Part shown: positions 15,680 through 27,482 of the stretch, piece after piece | How the letters are laid out: every line of letters begins with the position of its first letter | How positions within the stretch are numbered: the stretch's first letter is position 1 | Position numbers and translations under genes: made by a program | NCBI GenBank assembly: GCA_916048095.2 | Contig: OU696584.1 | Span: 7,622,204-7,686,203 of the forward strand | DNA from: Sacculina carcini | Taxonomy: Eukaryota; Arthropoda; Thecostraca; Sacculinidae | Length of the DNA stretch: 64,000 bases | Reading direction: 5' to 3' | Notes under the pieces: model-generated | What the model saw: only the letters and a program-made list of their open reading frames with translations | Told to the model about the DNA's origin: nothing | Databases searched by the model: none

Positions 15680-15838
15680 GGTTTGGCTATGGTGAAGGAC
15701 ATTGGAGCCGTCAAATATGTCGAATGTTCGGCGCTCACTCAGAAGGGCTTGAAAACAGTTTTTGACGAGGCCATTCGTGCCGTGCTCTGTCCTCCGCCCC
15801 AGAGCAAGAAGAAAAAGAAAGCCTGCATTCTGCTGTGA
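15680..15838 (+). CDS. RAC1: Rac alternative terminal exon 5b
   Basis: The acceptor is GTGCGCCAG|GGTTTGG. The exon begins [20 protein letters not shown], in the same phase as exon 5a, and ends [12 protein letters not shown] with a TGA stop. Joined to exons 1-4 it gives 193 aa. Its start (GLAM) and its continuous Lys patch before CILL are closer to canonical Rac than exon 5a. There is no copy of exons 1-4 nearby and the segment begins exactly at a Rac exon boundary. I therefore read it as the second of two mutually exclusive last exons, not as a separate gene or processed pseudogene. Exon choice would also decide the 3' UTR. No clear AATAAA was seen after either stop. Confidence 0.85.
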   Translation, partial: GLAMVKDIGAVKYVECSALTQKGLKTVFDEAIRAVLCPPPQSKKKKKACILL

Positions 15839-17641
15839 TGTGTGTGTGTGTTTGTTCAACATGCACATGCTTATGTTGCGTCTTTTCTGTATGTCTGTAT
15901 GTCAGTGTCACACCTTTCTTAATTCACTACTTCGTGTTTATTGTTTACTGTGTGTGTGTGTCGCCCTCTCTCCTTCTCTCTCTCTCTCTGTCTCGTTCCC
16001 CTTTGCTCTCTATCTCTCTATCATGGGCGATCTGCCGAACATGTTCCATTTCGGCTATGTCTCAACGTGTGTGTGTGTATATATATCCGTGTGTGTGTGT
16101 GTGTGTGTGTATATCTATGTGTGTGTGTGTGTGTGAGAAATTTGCCACGCAAACAGCGTGTATTCAATTTATCATTTGTCATTTTTTTGCTCGCCAGCTC
16201 TCAGCTCTCTGTCCTTCTCATGTGCTCTTTCTTTGTTTGACGTGTTAGCGCAACACAGTTGACAACGAACTCCTGTGCATACAAGTTACAACGCGTCCGC
16301 GCACGCGTGTATGTGTGTCCGTGTGTGTGTGTGTGTGTGTTGAATTGCTAGGAGCTCAAGTGACGTTAAACCGTATAGCTAGCGTGTGTGTGTGTGTGTG
16401 TGTGTGTACGTTCTTGTGTGTTTTTTTTAACATATTTGGCGTGTTTGTTGTTCCGGTGTGTGCTCAGCGAGATTTTGATGTTTATATTATTGGTGGAAAT
16501 GTATGTGTGTGTGTGTGTGTGTGTGTCGCACGACACGCACTTTAACGCTCGCATATTGAGGGGTCGGCCGCCAGGTGGCGTTGGTGTAGTGGTGTGTGTG
16601 TGATGGAATCGGCCAATATACAGTGCATATACTATAGAAGAATGTGTCTATGTTTTCAAGAAACGAGTGTACGGTTGAAATTTCGGAGAAATGTGGGAGA
16701 TTCGAGACTGTATAGGTTGTCATTTTATCATACAAATACATGAGAAAATCTCACCCTCCTCACCTCGGAGCCCAATAATATATAAAACAGCACTATAATA
16801 GAGATGTGACTTTAGGAAAATGCAGCCGGTCGGTTTCCTGGGGAATCCACCGTACTTTTATGCGCCGCACTTTCAATGTCACGCGCGAGGCAACGGGGCC
16901 CCTCAACATTCAGGTATTCGGGGGGGGGGGGGGGTTGCTTCGACTATGGGTCCGTTGATGAAAGGATGCTGGTAATGTTTTCAGTCGCCCAGACAAGACA
17001 TCCGTCAACAGTTGGACGGTTCAACATCATTGCATCATCATTGCATCATTGCATGAGTTCGAATGTATTTGATACAACATAATTGGTCATGACGCTCAAC
17101 ATTGATACAGTATGAGGAACAAATCGATAAATCCATAAAAAATAATTAATGCTGAACACGTGATCATTTCACCGTACAAACACACACAAATATATACACA
17201 CAAGATCAAAATGCCAGTCGTCGGCAATATAAAACCATGGCGAAACGAAGACAATTGGCGGATAAAACTGACTCTATGGTCAACTTTGTGTGTATCTATT
17301 TGTGCGTGTAGGTGAAGCAACCAATCACTCCAACCCTCCGACACACACACACACAGTGCCTGATATACAACCTGCATAACTCTGTACCACTGAAATCACT
17401 GGTCATATGATCATTGTTCACTGATACAATAATCACGCCACGACCCACACCGATGCACCAATGCCATTGTTGTTGTTGTTGTTGTTTGCCGGCGCTGTTG
17501 ATATCAAACGCCCCAAGAGTTAACGCACGTCCCCCTTCGCGTCACAAACTTCCCGCCCAAACGGTGTGTGTGTGTGTGTGAGTGCCCATGACGTCACATG
17601 ACGTCACGATGTGGGGATGGCGGTGGTTGTGAGGCCGCCGG
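15839..17641. other. Spacer between the convergent Rac and GPCR genes
   Basis: Contains several (TG)n tracts (15840-16135, 16319-16420, 16500-16530), a CT-rich stretch near 15960-16020, a poly-G run at 16919-16934 next to a GGGGCCCCTCAACATTC block (also found at 32100 and 42124), and a (GTT)n run near 17467. No gene recognised. Confidence 0.5.
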
Positions 17642-18016
17642 TCAGCGAGCCACGCTTGTCAGCTGACTGCAGTCGGTGTCGGCGCTCAGCGAGTTGGACA
17701 TGTGGTGGTTGAGCGCAGCGCGGGGTGCCGCCGTCGTCGTCGTCGTCGCCGCAGTCTTGCCTGTTCTGCCACGTGGCGCAGACAGCACGTGCAGCGAACG
17801 TGCCCCCGTGCGAGTCATGGACGCGAGGCGTTCACGCACGCGGCGACGCACCTTTGCAGTACAGGTGAATGAGACGAAAATGAAGAGGCCTTGTAGTGTG
17901 TTGAGCACGACGGAGAGATACCACAGAGGCGCCACGCTAAGCCAGCCGGCTAACAGAGCTGTGCACCAAGACACGCCCATAATAATTGCCAGTCGCGAGT
18001 ATAAACGCAAGTTCAC
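17642..18016 (-). CDS. Methuselah-like GPCR, constant exon 2 (TM6, TM7, cytoplasmic tail)
   Basis: The exon starts after GTGAGTAG (acceptor with upstream TG repeats) in phase 0 and codes VNLRLYSRLAIIMGVSWCTA. It continues through TM6 (AIIMGVSWCTALLAGW) and TM7 (LWYLSVVLNTLQGLFIFVSF). The tail then reads KVRRRVRERL, is Thr/Ala/Arg-rich and ends SADTDCSQLTSVAR (124 codons). GVSW in TM6 and LQGLFIFV in TM7 are hallmarks of secretin/methuselah-type receptors. It is the 3' end of a receptor whose 5' exons are at 21310-21637 and, alternatively, 25558-27335, 32880-34648, 38873-40641 or 42905-44724. No ligand or G protein can be read from the sequence. Confidence 0.88.
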   Translation of the reverse strand: MNLRLYSRLAIIMGVSWCTALLAGWLSVAPLWYLSVVLNTLQGLFIFVSFTCTAKVRRRVRERLASMTRTGARSLHVLSAPRGRTGKTAATTTTTAAPRAALNHHMSNSLSADTDCSQLTSVAR

Positions 18017-18073
18017 CTACTCACAAACACACACGCACGCACACACATACACATACATTAAATTATATTAAGA

Positions 18074-19882
18074 CAGGGCTTCTTAACCGGGGTACGAGGA
18101 TGCCGAAGGATGTCGAGCTGTGCAGACAAAAAAATGTAATTTTGAGCCAAATATATGTATAAATGATAAATGTATATGTATAAATGATAAATGTATATGT
18201 ATAAATGATAAGGTGTATAAATGAATATTGAATAAAAAATGTTTTCTTATTACGTCGTTTGTGGATTTATCATTTTCATATGGCTATAAAAATCCAGGGG
18301 GATGCGAGAATTGTGTGTTGAAAAGGATGCGAACACTGAACAAGTTTGAGAACTGTAGTTGTGGGTTTTCGTTGAGTGTGTGCTTATGTTTCTTGTGTTT
18401 GCTGGCGTGGTGCTTTGCGCATTGTGTATGTATGTTTGTGTGCGAGTGTGTGTGCATGTGCATGTATTGCAGCGAGGAGTGTGCAAGATTGCAAGTGTCG
18501 AGTGTCAGGTGTCGTGGCGTTGGTTTGCTCTGCATGTGTATGTGAGTGTGTGTGCGCTTATGCAATGGTGTCCTTGTATTGTCCTCTGGGTTCGTGGAGG
18601 GGGTCGTGTTCGGGCGTGTTTGCTGTGCGGTGTTGTCTTGTAGGCGCGCATGGGACATCGCTGTCCCACGCGCGCCTGTCTTTTAATATATCTTTTTCAG
18701 TTTTGTTTTGTCAAGTTACAAGCTATTTCGGCCTTTTCAGTGATTTGTTTTTTGTGGTTTTTATGGATAGGCGGTTTGATTTTGCTTCGGAATAGTGTAG
18801 TTTAGTGTAGATTGTTGTAGTTGCTTCGGGATAGTGTCATGGAATGGGATGGATCGACCAATGACTTCAGCAGCGGCGGTGGTACTGACCCTTGGGCATC
18901 AGTGGCAAAGTGGAAGATAGAGGTTGTGTTTGGCGGCGTGGCAAGAGGGTGTGCAGGGGGACGACAGTGGATCATGGTGCCGGCAAGGAGGCAGCCGGGG
19001 AGCTGCGCCGAGGTTGCTCGTCGTCCCGCCTGCCTTGGTGCTGGCTACGTCGCAGAACAGTCGGGGGAAGCTGCTGGTGCTCAAGGAGGCAAGGAGCTGC
19101 TGAAGCGGCAGGAGGCGTCGTGGCCCGGAAGGCAAGACGGCTTGTGTGGAAGGTGGATCACGGCCGGCTGCGACAGAGTGCTGAAGAGCACATGTGGCGG
19201 CGGGAGCACGGTAGGTGCTGGGGCCGAGGTGTTGTGCCCTGTCGCGGCGGCCGGTGATGGAGAAGATGGCAGGTTGCGGCGGAGCACTGAAGAGCACGGG
19301 CGAGGCGGGAGCGCGGGGGACGCTGGGGCCTGACGTGTTGTGCTTCGCCGTAGCCAGGTGCGTGTTTCTGGTGGAGCCGTCGAGCTGGATGGGCGGGCCT
19401 GAGCAGATTTTGTTTGGTTGTTGTTTCTTTGTATATCTCCGTGATTGTGTTCGCTTTTTATTTTTTGTTGCTGTGTTGGCGTTTTTTATATGTTTGTTTC
19501 TTAAGAAACAAGGGGAGGTCTAGTTGTGGGTTTTCGTTGTGTGTGGGCTTATGCTTCTTGTGTTTGCTGGCGTGGTGCTTTGCGCATTGTGTATGTATGT
19601 TTGTGTGCGAGTGTGTGTGCATGTGCATGTATTGCAGCGAGGAGTGTGCAAGATTGCAAGTGTCGAGTGTCAGGTGTCGTTGTGGCGTTGGTTTGCTCTG
19701 CATGTGTATGTGAGTGTGTGTGCGCTTATGCAATGGTGTCCTTGTATTGTCCTCTGGGTTCGTGGAGGGGGTCGTGTTCGGGCGTGTTTGCTGTGCGGTG
19801 TTGTCTTGTAGGCGCGCGTGGGACATCCTGTCTTTTAATATATCTTTTTCAGTTTTGTTTTGTCAAGTTACAAGAACCACTG
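18074..19882. mobile_element. hAT-like MITE interrupted by an LTR element
   Basis: Left end CAGGGCTTCTTAACCGGGG at 18074; right end AGAACCACTG at 19873-19882, after the inserted element. Flanks TATTAAGA (18066-18073) and CATTAAGA (19883-19890) are an 8-base target duplication with one mismatch. A TATAAATGATAAATG tandem run lies inside (18130-18230). It lies in the GPCR intron between the TM4-5 and TM6-7 exons. Confidence 0.75.
18354..19872 (+). mobile_element. Small LTR retroelement fossil (TRIM/LARD-like), nested in the hAT MITE
   Basis: Two direct repeats, 18354-18720 and about 19519-19872, begin TGTAGTTGTGGG-like and end AAGTTACA (TG..CA). A purine tract AAGGGGAGG precedes the second repeat. 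AGAAC at 18349-18353 and 19873-19877 is a 5-base target duplication. The roughly 800-base interior is GC-rich and has no recognisable polymerase, so it is a broken, non-autonomous element. The repeats are very alike, so the insertion is fairly young and later than the hAT element around it. Confidence 0.7.
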
Positions 19883-20068
19883 CATTAAGATATTCCATTG
19901 CGCTTTTCACCCGAAGGGCTCAAAAGCGCTCACACACACGCACACACATACAAATCTGCTCGTACAGACTCAAGCACACAAACAGACATTAATACAAACG
20001 TTCAAATATTGTATAATAAATATTGTAAATAAGCAAAATATAATGCATAGAAGTAGCACACACACACA

Positions 20069-20313
20069 CAGCGGCGGATCCAGAGTCCAATTTTGGGAGG
20101 GGCTGAATTATTTATTTTTTTGGAGGAATTTTGGGGGCGATCAGTCATGTACATGTATTATTATGCAACGTCTTTGCGATAATACTTTTATCAGCAAATT
20201 CTATATAATTATATTTTTCTTGGCCTCTTAGTGAACCTCTTGGTTATGAGGAGTTGAGGGAAACATTTGGGGGGGGCTTCAGCCCCCTGAACCCCCCTCC
20301 GTATACGCCAGTG
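20069..20313. mobile_element. MITE with GGCGGATCC/GTATACGCC termini, copy 1
   Basis: Starts CAGCGGCGGATCCAGAG and ends TCCGTATACGCCAGTG, imperfect inverted termini. The interior has TTTTGGGAGGGGCTGAATTA and GCAACGTCTTTGCGATAATA. A copy in the opposite orientation is at 46334-46580. It lies in the GPCR intron. Confidence 0.65.
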
Positions 20314-20525
20314 CACACACACACACACCCACACACACACACATACATACATATCTCAGATGCCGCCGGCACATTAGGAAATTCTTTCAACGGCAACAAA
20401 CACTGGCAATACAGAGATTGAGAGTGGCCGAATAACAGAAAGAGAAAGAGGACGAGAACACAAACTTGTTTCAACAGAAGAAATCTAGCGTAATTACCCG
20501 TCGTCCTTCATGAATATACACACAC

Positions 20526-20581
<56 letters not shown>

Positions 20582-21179
20582 GTACAAAGAGAAGCTGTGC
20601 TTGAGAGCATATTGAACAATAAATCTGCGATAAGACGCCAGGATAGAACAATGCAATACGCCACACAAAAATGGCACGACATTATTTAGGTTCGTTTGTG
20701 TGTGTGTGTGTGTGTATGTGTATGTATGTGTGTATGCGAGCACATACACAATGCGGATCGGCTTAAAACAGTAAGTTGACATGGTCAAAAAGAACAGGCG
20801 AGAGTCAAGCCCAAGAGAGAGTGAGAGAAAGAGAGAGAGGGAGAGACTAACGTCCAAAAGCTTCTTATATCCCGCCAATCGCGATGTATTGTCAATATTA
20901 TTTCTTTTCCTGAATGACAAATAAATTTGGTAGATCCAGCAATAGACATTAATTATTTATTAATATTTATTCAATTTTTTATTGGTTTTCATTTATTGAA
21001 TCACATATGTATGTATTGTTGATTGTTGTTTATTGAGGAGTGTGGACGCAGTGTGGCATTATGAAGTGTTATCGGATGAATCGTTTATTGTTATATATTT
21101 GTGATTTTATTTTCCAACTCCATTTCTCTGTAGAATTCTTTACGTGTGGAACTTTTTTCTCTATATCTTTTAGGCGTTT

Positions 21180-21270
21180 TTAGGCATATTTTAGGTACAT
21201 GGGGCCACCGCATGGTGGTAACAGTCCTGGTCCACATAACTGAATTTGCCTGTAATTAATAATAATAATG
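21180..21270 (-). repeat. Short interspersed repeat family A, copy 3
   Basis: TGGGGCCACCGCATGGTGGT and TTTGCCTGTAATTAATAATA on the plus strand match copies 1 and 2 reversed; the palindromic GTGCAAGTGCAC centre is lost here. It ends about 40 bases from the GPCR exon at 21310. Confidence 0.45.
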
Positions 21271-21309
21271 CTAATTGACCAGAATGGGAGAGGCGGTGGG
21301 GAGGGGTAC

Positions 21310-21637
21310 CTGAGAGGGGGTGCACGAGTGCGCCGCCGCCGCCGACGTCGTGCAGCGAATGATGCGCACACTGGCGCAAAACAGCAGCACACTGGCGATC
21401 ATCATTAGCAGCAGCGGCGCGCCAAACAACGCCACCAGCGGCCGTCGCTCGTTGAACCAGCAGGTGCGCCGGCCCAGCCGCGGCCTCCACCGATGGTCCA
21501 TCTCGGCTAGCAGTCCCTGGTCGGCGGCCAGTGTGATCGCCAGTAGAATGCCGGTCACGCAGCTGACATAGGCCGAGTATGACAAGAAGCGACGCCAGCC
21601 GTCGCCCGATGATACGCGCAACTCGCGCGTTGCTCGT
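21310..21637 (-). CDS. Methuselah-like GPCR, constant exon 1 (TM4, ECL2, TM5)
   Basis: The acceptor is (TG)nATAAG and the first base completes the split Arg codon left by every variable exon (..TL-AG|A). The protein reads RATRELRVSSGDGWRRFLSY, TM4 (YSAYVSCVTGILLAITLA) and ECL2 with RRTCWFNERR. TM5 (LVALFGAPLLLMMIASVLLF) and a short intracellular part to TPSQ follow, ending phase 0 before GTACCC. The ECL2 Cys would pair with the TM3 Cys (TTGCRVVALF) coded by the variable exon, so the receptor core disulfide spans the variable/constant join. 109 codons. Only one copy exists in the window. Confidence 0.88.
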
Positions 21638-22063
21638 CTTATCACACAAACACACACACACACACACACACACAAATATTTCAATACACAAGCATACAAA
21701 CATACGCTCACAAAAACAACTTGAATATATCATCATCATCATCATATATTGTCAATCCGAAACAGTTTTTAATTGAAAATTTACATTACAAATTAGAACA
21801 TGACACAGGCAATTTACAATACAATTAAAACAACAATTAAACATAAAATGAGTATATATAAAAAATAATGAGAATAAAAAATGGGTGGAGTCGACGTAGG
21901 GTGACATCGAAAACTATAAAACTAAACAATAAAACTATCAAACGGAATGAAGTGTAAAAAAAGAAAAAAAGATAAAGCCACCCTAAACACACCCTTGACA
22001 AACATAGGAACACACACACACGCCATACAATCGAAACAAATCATCTCAAATGGTTCAAATATA

Positions 22064-22123
<60 letters not shown>

Positions 22124-22265
22124 AGCATACAAACACACACAGACCTAAACACTATCAAAGTATTAAACACAAATTTGATTTATGGAAGGCAGGATAGACG
22201 AGCCATCCACACAGTACAGCTGACTGCAAAAATCAGTGACAACACAAACATACAGTTCATTCTGG

Positions 22266-22595
22266 GCATCGGCGTAGATTTATATCGAGACTCGAGGGGA
22301 TGACAGCCATCATGCATTAGTGTTCAAAGTTGACTCAGTTGGTCAAGTACATGATACCCTCAACTATTTTCAGCCTATTCAATTACAACACACATACCCA
22401 ATGAAAAGTGTATTGCGAAATATAATTTTTCACACATTTATAATTTCCTGCATTTTTGGCCTATTATCATTTACCTTCTATGCTGATTTTGATGACAATA
22501 TACCCAATGAACTGAACTCAGCAGAATTATCGGGGGGTATAATGGCATAGTCATACCCCCAGCCAATTTGTCGGGGAGTAAATATACCCCCATAC
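22266..22595 (+). repeat. Interspersed repeat family B, copy 1
   Basis: About 330 bases, from GCATCGGCGTAGATTTATAT through GGATGACAGCCATCATG, TTGACTCAGTTGGTCAAG and GCAGAATTATCGGGGGGTAT to the C-rich ATACCCCC block. It matches 55607-55935 (inverted) and in part 61103-61187. The ends (GTAGAT..TACCCCC) suggest a non-autonomous element of unknown class. Confidence 0.6.
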
Positions 22596-23182
22596 CCCCA
22601 GGATTTACCCCCATGATTCTGGCGCAACAAACGTGGCGTAAACTAGGTATGTTCGGTTCACATGATTACGGTACGGGGCATGGATTTTGACGACTCGATT
22701 TTGTTTTCGAAAAATGCTTATCAGCCAAAAACACTAAGTCGCACACATCATCCAAATTCCAACATGAGCACACACACCAGCACACACAGATACACACACC
22801 AGCACACGAAAAATGTCAAGGATCAGATGGATCAGATCATTAATTCACGATGAGCACACCGGTTGACCTTGGCATCACTATACGACACGAATACGATGCA
22901 ATTATACCGCACATTGGACAAATACGCGAAAACACTAAATACACATTCGATGAATACAAAATAATCTGAGAACTTCACAAAAACAAGAGAATGCGGACAG
23001 GAGATAAAATAAAAACAGAAAACACAAAACTATCATGAAATACTACCTTCTACGACTAGCTGATCATACTCATCATATTTTATCATAATCAAATTGCGAC
23101 CAAACCTCTACACATTCAAACGTTCACTCACAAACACACACACGGATAAAGGACAATAAAATTTGATGTAGGAAGTGTTGAC

Positions 23183-24937
23183 GCGAATTAAACGGCCCAT
23201 AGACGTTCAATAATATTGCACCATATTACAGGCTGCATATTAATGATGTGCAATATTAAAACACAATTTCAAGTGAAGACAGGCGCCTACAAGACCACAC
23301 CGCTCTGTTACCACGCCCGAACACGACTCCTCACACACACACACACATCCTCACACCTCAACACGACACCCGATCACAGCCGCACGATACCCAGAACGCA
23401 CCCTGCTGTGCAAACACACATACACAAACTCACAAACAATCATACGTACACAATACGCAAAGCACTAGCAAATACAGGAAGCACACACACACACACACAC
23501 ATTATTAAATAAAATATTAAATGTTGCTGCCGCGCTTGAGAGTTTACACATGTACGCTTGTATATAATTATAAATTTATGTATTTGAACACAACAGTGGA
23601 AAGGTCAATGTTCGCGTGAATTTATGCATGGGCAAAGCCTCACGGCGCCGGTTGGCACACCGCAGGTCCGGCATCTGTAAGAGCTAGGGGCGGCAGTAAC
23701 TAGAGTCGGGTGGTGGTCATATGTGCCGGAAATGGGTCGGCGATGCGCTGACTGGTGTATCGCGGGTCAGACTTGTGGTGACCATTGGGGTGCCAGCAAA
23801 TACTCAGCGTTGGGCTGAATATATTTGCAGTGGGCAAATGTGCTGATTGGTGATCACCATTGGGGTGTCATCAAGTGACAGCATTGGGCTGAACAGTTCA
23901 GCGTTATGGACATTTGCAATTGGCAAATGATTTGGTTGGTGGCTTGAGCGTGTCGTGGTTGGATTCATTCGTGTTGTGCCCGTGCGACAGGCACAAGAGG
24001 TGAGCACATATTCTATGTAGATTGAGATAATTATTGTGAATTTCATGTGTGAATACTACGATATTTGGTACTTTTATTGTGAATATGATGTATGATATTT
24101 TCGCAATTTGAGTGAAATTGGTTTGATTAAATATTGTTTGTACATATTTACGGTTTCGAGCGTCAGAATACACGTTTCCCTAGAAATTCGGTGTGTTCGG
24201 GGCGGTCGGAATCAGTTCGAATCAAACGTCGCACGAGGCACTGAGCCACATAGGCTGGCTCGCGTTAACTGTCGATAGGCGACAGTAACATTAAACATTG
24301 ACATTAAAGGGATGTGCAATATATGGCACGATTTTCAGAGACTTGAAGATATATTGTGCATGCTGTATGATATTGTGTCGTCTGTGTAAAATATATTGTG
24401 CTGTATTGCACATTATCATGTCAGTCAGTCATGGCAGCGGTCGTGTGAGGGGGCTGTCGCTGCTCAAACAAGTATATTGTTGTGTATAGACCGAGACAGA
24501 GCGAGCACAGCGAGAGTCGGGCACACCGTATGAGCGCGCGCGGTCACACGGTACAAGTTTGATACAAGTGTTGTTGTGTTGCGCGCGCTGTATGTGTGTT
24601 GATCTGTCAAAAGTGACAGTTGAAGTCAAAGCGGAGAGCATCATGTTCCGTCATGAAACTATGGCACAGACTGGCTGTTTGTACAATAAACTTGTAAAAT
24701 TCTGAGCACAGACGTACAAGATTATTGTACTAAGTTCTCAATATCGCCTCCACACTGTTCATTATTTTGCTTTGTGCAAAAAATAGTACAGTAATATCGA
24801 AAATCTAGGGGACACCGTCAAAATATTGTGTATAACCATGGTCGTCTGTATATACAGGCCTGGTATTCTAGTCCATCATAGTATAACCCACACGGAAAAA
24901 TACTATTAAACGTCTATGGGCCGTTTTCGTTTGACGT
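23183..24937. mobile_element. DNA-transposon-like element with about 35-base inverted ends, interrupted by a solo LTR
   Basis: Left AAACGGCCCATAGACGTTCA (near 23190) and right TAAACGTCTATGGGCCGTTT (near 24906) are inverted repeats. The interior outside the LTR is about 990 bases and has no transposase that I recognise. TGTGCAATAT/ATATTGTGC motifs recur near both ends. It lies in the intron between the variable exons and the TM4-5 exon. Confidence 0.6.
23522..24290. mobile_element. Solo LTR fossil
   Basis: 769 bases starting TGTTGCTGCCGCGC and ending CGACAGTAACA (TG..CA), flanked by TTAAA on both sides (23517-23521, 24291-24295). No internal region remains, as after recombination between two LTRs. 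The 5-base duplication fits gypsy, BEL or retrovirus-type elements; the family cannot be set. Confidence 0.6.
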
Positions 24938-25557
24938 TTACGGTCTTTAGACGTGAATACTTTAACATGAATACTTGAATATTTATACTTGATAACCAAA
25001 TAATTAAATAGCGAATCGCAGCTCCATAATGCTCATAATACTACCATAATAGCTCCATGATACTCAAAAATCCAATATATCGGCACATACACAATTGTTT
25101 AGCGTTGTGAATGTGCGTTCGTATTTGTGTATTTGTGTGTGGTATGAGGGCATGTCATCATCGTTGTAGTACATACAAGCAGACCATACTGACGCAACTG
25201 ACCATACTGACGTAGTTGTAATCGCTATAAGGGATATATGAGAACCCCGGTTATTACGGGATTTTTTCGGGTCCGTCTTCCATACTTTACCTGCAAATTT
25301 CCCCGAATATAAGAGAGCTAGATATCAGAAAACCCAGGTTATAAGAGAGTATTACTTCGTTGGCGTTGGCCAAAATGGTTCGTTGGCCGAAACGATAGTA
25401 TATCCCTATACTTTTTCTACACTCCCGACAACTTTATTACACATTGTATATCAAATATATGACGATGTTGTGGTTGAGGAATCGAACGAGACAAATTACT
25501 GGATATTAATCAACGGGAAAATGAACCAGATCAAGCGTCTCGAGGTCCACAACTCAC

Positions 25558-27335
25558 CTGAGCGTGAAGAATACATCGAATGCCATCACGTTCATCCAGG
25601 ATAGGGCGGCGATATAGCCTGTGTAGATGAAGAGAGCAACAACCCGACAACCAGTCGTCGCCGGACGAACCGAGCCGGCAGACAGGAAACTAATGTGGGC
25701 CGTCAACAAGCACAGACATAGAGCCGATAAATTCTTTCCAGACAAGTTGCGCAGCTCAGGTGCAAAGCACACAGCCACCAGGTGCAAGCACAGACACACG
25801 ATGGAGACCACAAGACACACAGTGGACAAGTACGTCAGAGACACGCTGAACTTGTCCTGAACCAGTTGCGGCACGCACATCGACAATTGCACGCCGTCAT
25901 TTTCTCCATGACTGCGGTTGATAAGACGATACTGGTCGGGCAGAAGAACGGTGTTGTCATAGAGAGGCACCAATGCAGTCCCGTTCTCACTCAACACAAA
26001 CTCCGACTGCAACAGAACAATTTTCGTACAACGCTCAAATTGTTCGCTCAACTCATCATCGTCCTGAGCATCAACTACTCCGGATGTTTCAGATCTGTTT
26101 CGACCAGTTCCATCAGTATTGTTGTCAACTGAAGTGTCGGATGTGACTGGTTGTCGCACTTGCTCACATTTTCCATCCTTCAGTTCATATCCAGCATCAT
26201 TGTCACACACCAAATCTCGACATCGATGGAAAAAGGGATCCCAGACCTGACGACCAACTTCGCAGTTGAATGGCACAGCACTTACATCTGAATCAGCCTC
26301 TCCAACCCCTGATCCTTTCCGGAAATTGAAATCAAACAACAACGAAAACGGTCGGACAGGAGGTGAGAAACCCCCGATACGCGGTCGCAGCGTGCCTTCG
26401 CATATTAAAAACCCACCAACACCAATTCCATTGCAGAGAGCACAGTGACGATTGCGGTAGAACTTGGAGCCGTCGGAGTACAGCGCCGTGTAAAGACCAC
26501 ACAGACGGACCACCGTAGAGTCAGGGAAGTCGGCAGGACAAGTGTCGACACTGGAGCGACAGGGCCGCGTGTACGCTTGCAGTTGTTCCGGGTACACGGG
26601 GTGAACGGTACATCGATGCTGACGGCCATCTATTGACAATACCCAACTCTTCATCTGCTTATTGTAGGTGACTTGTTGACGCGCTTTCTGCTGGTCCAAG
26701 CCGGTGCTGACATCGGGACATTCGAGACGAGAGGACCAGAACTGCATGTGGTCAGTATGACGGTCATTACACAGGGCACAGTAGATATTTGAAAACGTTA
26801 CTCGTCTGCTTCGATCGGTGACAGGCAGCACCAACAGTGGGTCCTGTTCACCCAGCACCGACGGCTCGGACTCGTTCAGGTTTGAGTGATCAGAGTGGAC
26901 AGTGAGAGGCAGTGCAGTGGCCGCCTCACACAGCTGTCTTACTTGCTGGCTGCCGTTGAAGCCGGCGCTGCACGACGACACCATATAGAAGCCGTCATAA
27001 TGACGCAGACGACGACATGTCACACTGCCGTCACCTCGGTCACTGCTGACAATTGGTCGACGTTGGTGCTGGAAGCGCGCCGCGTCTAAACAACAGTCGC
27101 CGTACTCAGCACACTCGTTGTCGCAGAAACACTGTCTCTGTTTCCAGCCAAGCTGTGCGTTTTGACAAGAATGACCGCGACACGAAAAGGTTATATTGCG
27201 TTGGTCCAAATCGCTCAGGATGTCTGTCGGCGTCAGTGAAGTCTGGCAGAACGACGTCGGCCAGACAATCAGTGACAAAGCAACGAACAACACTGAGAAA
27301 CGACCGTACGCTCCAGTCGAGCTGACACACATCAT
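25558..27335 (-). CDS. Methuselah-like GPCR, variable exon 1 (ectodomain + TM1-3)
   Basis: A single exon of 592 codons plus two bases. Signal peptide MMCVSSTGAYGRFSVLFVAL..SFCQ. Somatomedin-B-like Cys cluster CQNAQLGWKQRQCFCDNECA then EYGDCCLD. A long Cys-rich ectodomain with repeats of NxYCALCND and YRNRHCALCNG type and several NxS/T sites. A stalk rich in Asn, Asp and Ser follows. Then TM1 (VSLTYLSTVCLVVSIVCLCL), TM2 (LSALCLCLLTAHISFL) and TM3 (GCRVVALFIYTGYIAALSWM) ending NVMAFDVFFTLR. It stops at AG|GTGAGT in the middle of a codon and has no TM4-7. Joined to the constant exons it gives 826 aa. Nearest of the four cassettes to the constant exons. Its CHALLENGE-free backbone is almost identical to the others while three patches differ (see findings). 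Confidence 0.9.
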
Positions 27336-27442
27336 AATTGCACGAGCACTGCGACACCACGCACGTCTTCGTCATGACTGAAAACATGAACATGGTCTAC
27401 ACCCGACTTGGCTGCAGAACGGCGCCATACTGGGAAATCCGC

Positions 27443-27482
27443 CACATAGTGACGTAGTCAGTGTGAAGCACGCTACTATTGG
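27443..27482 (-). promoter_or_regulatory. Putative promoter elements of variable exon 1
   Basis: CCAAT on the minus strand at 27478-27482, about 145 bases before the ATG, with a CRE-like TGACGTAGTCA next to it at 27450-27460. The same pair sits at the same distance before cassettes 2 and 3. Confidence 0.45.

Noticed and set aside
15680-15838. Exon 5b as a processed Rac pseudogene
   Set aside because: It starts exactly at the exon boundary with an acceptor, is fully open, and has no upstream Rac sequence or poly(A) tail.
18821-19333. 170-codon GC-rich open frame
   Set aside because: Lies in the interior of the LTR element at 18354-19872 and matches no host family I know.
25627-27325. Plus-strand open frames opposite the GPCR variable exons (and the same at 32949-34638, 38942-40631, 42974-44630)
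   Set aside because: They are antisense shadows of the conserved minus-strand exons and have no family resemblance.
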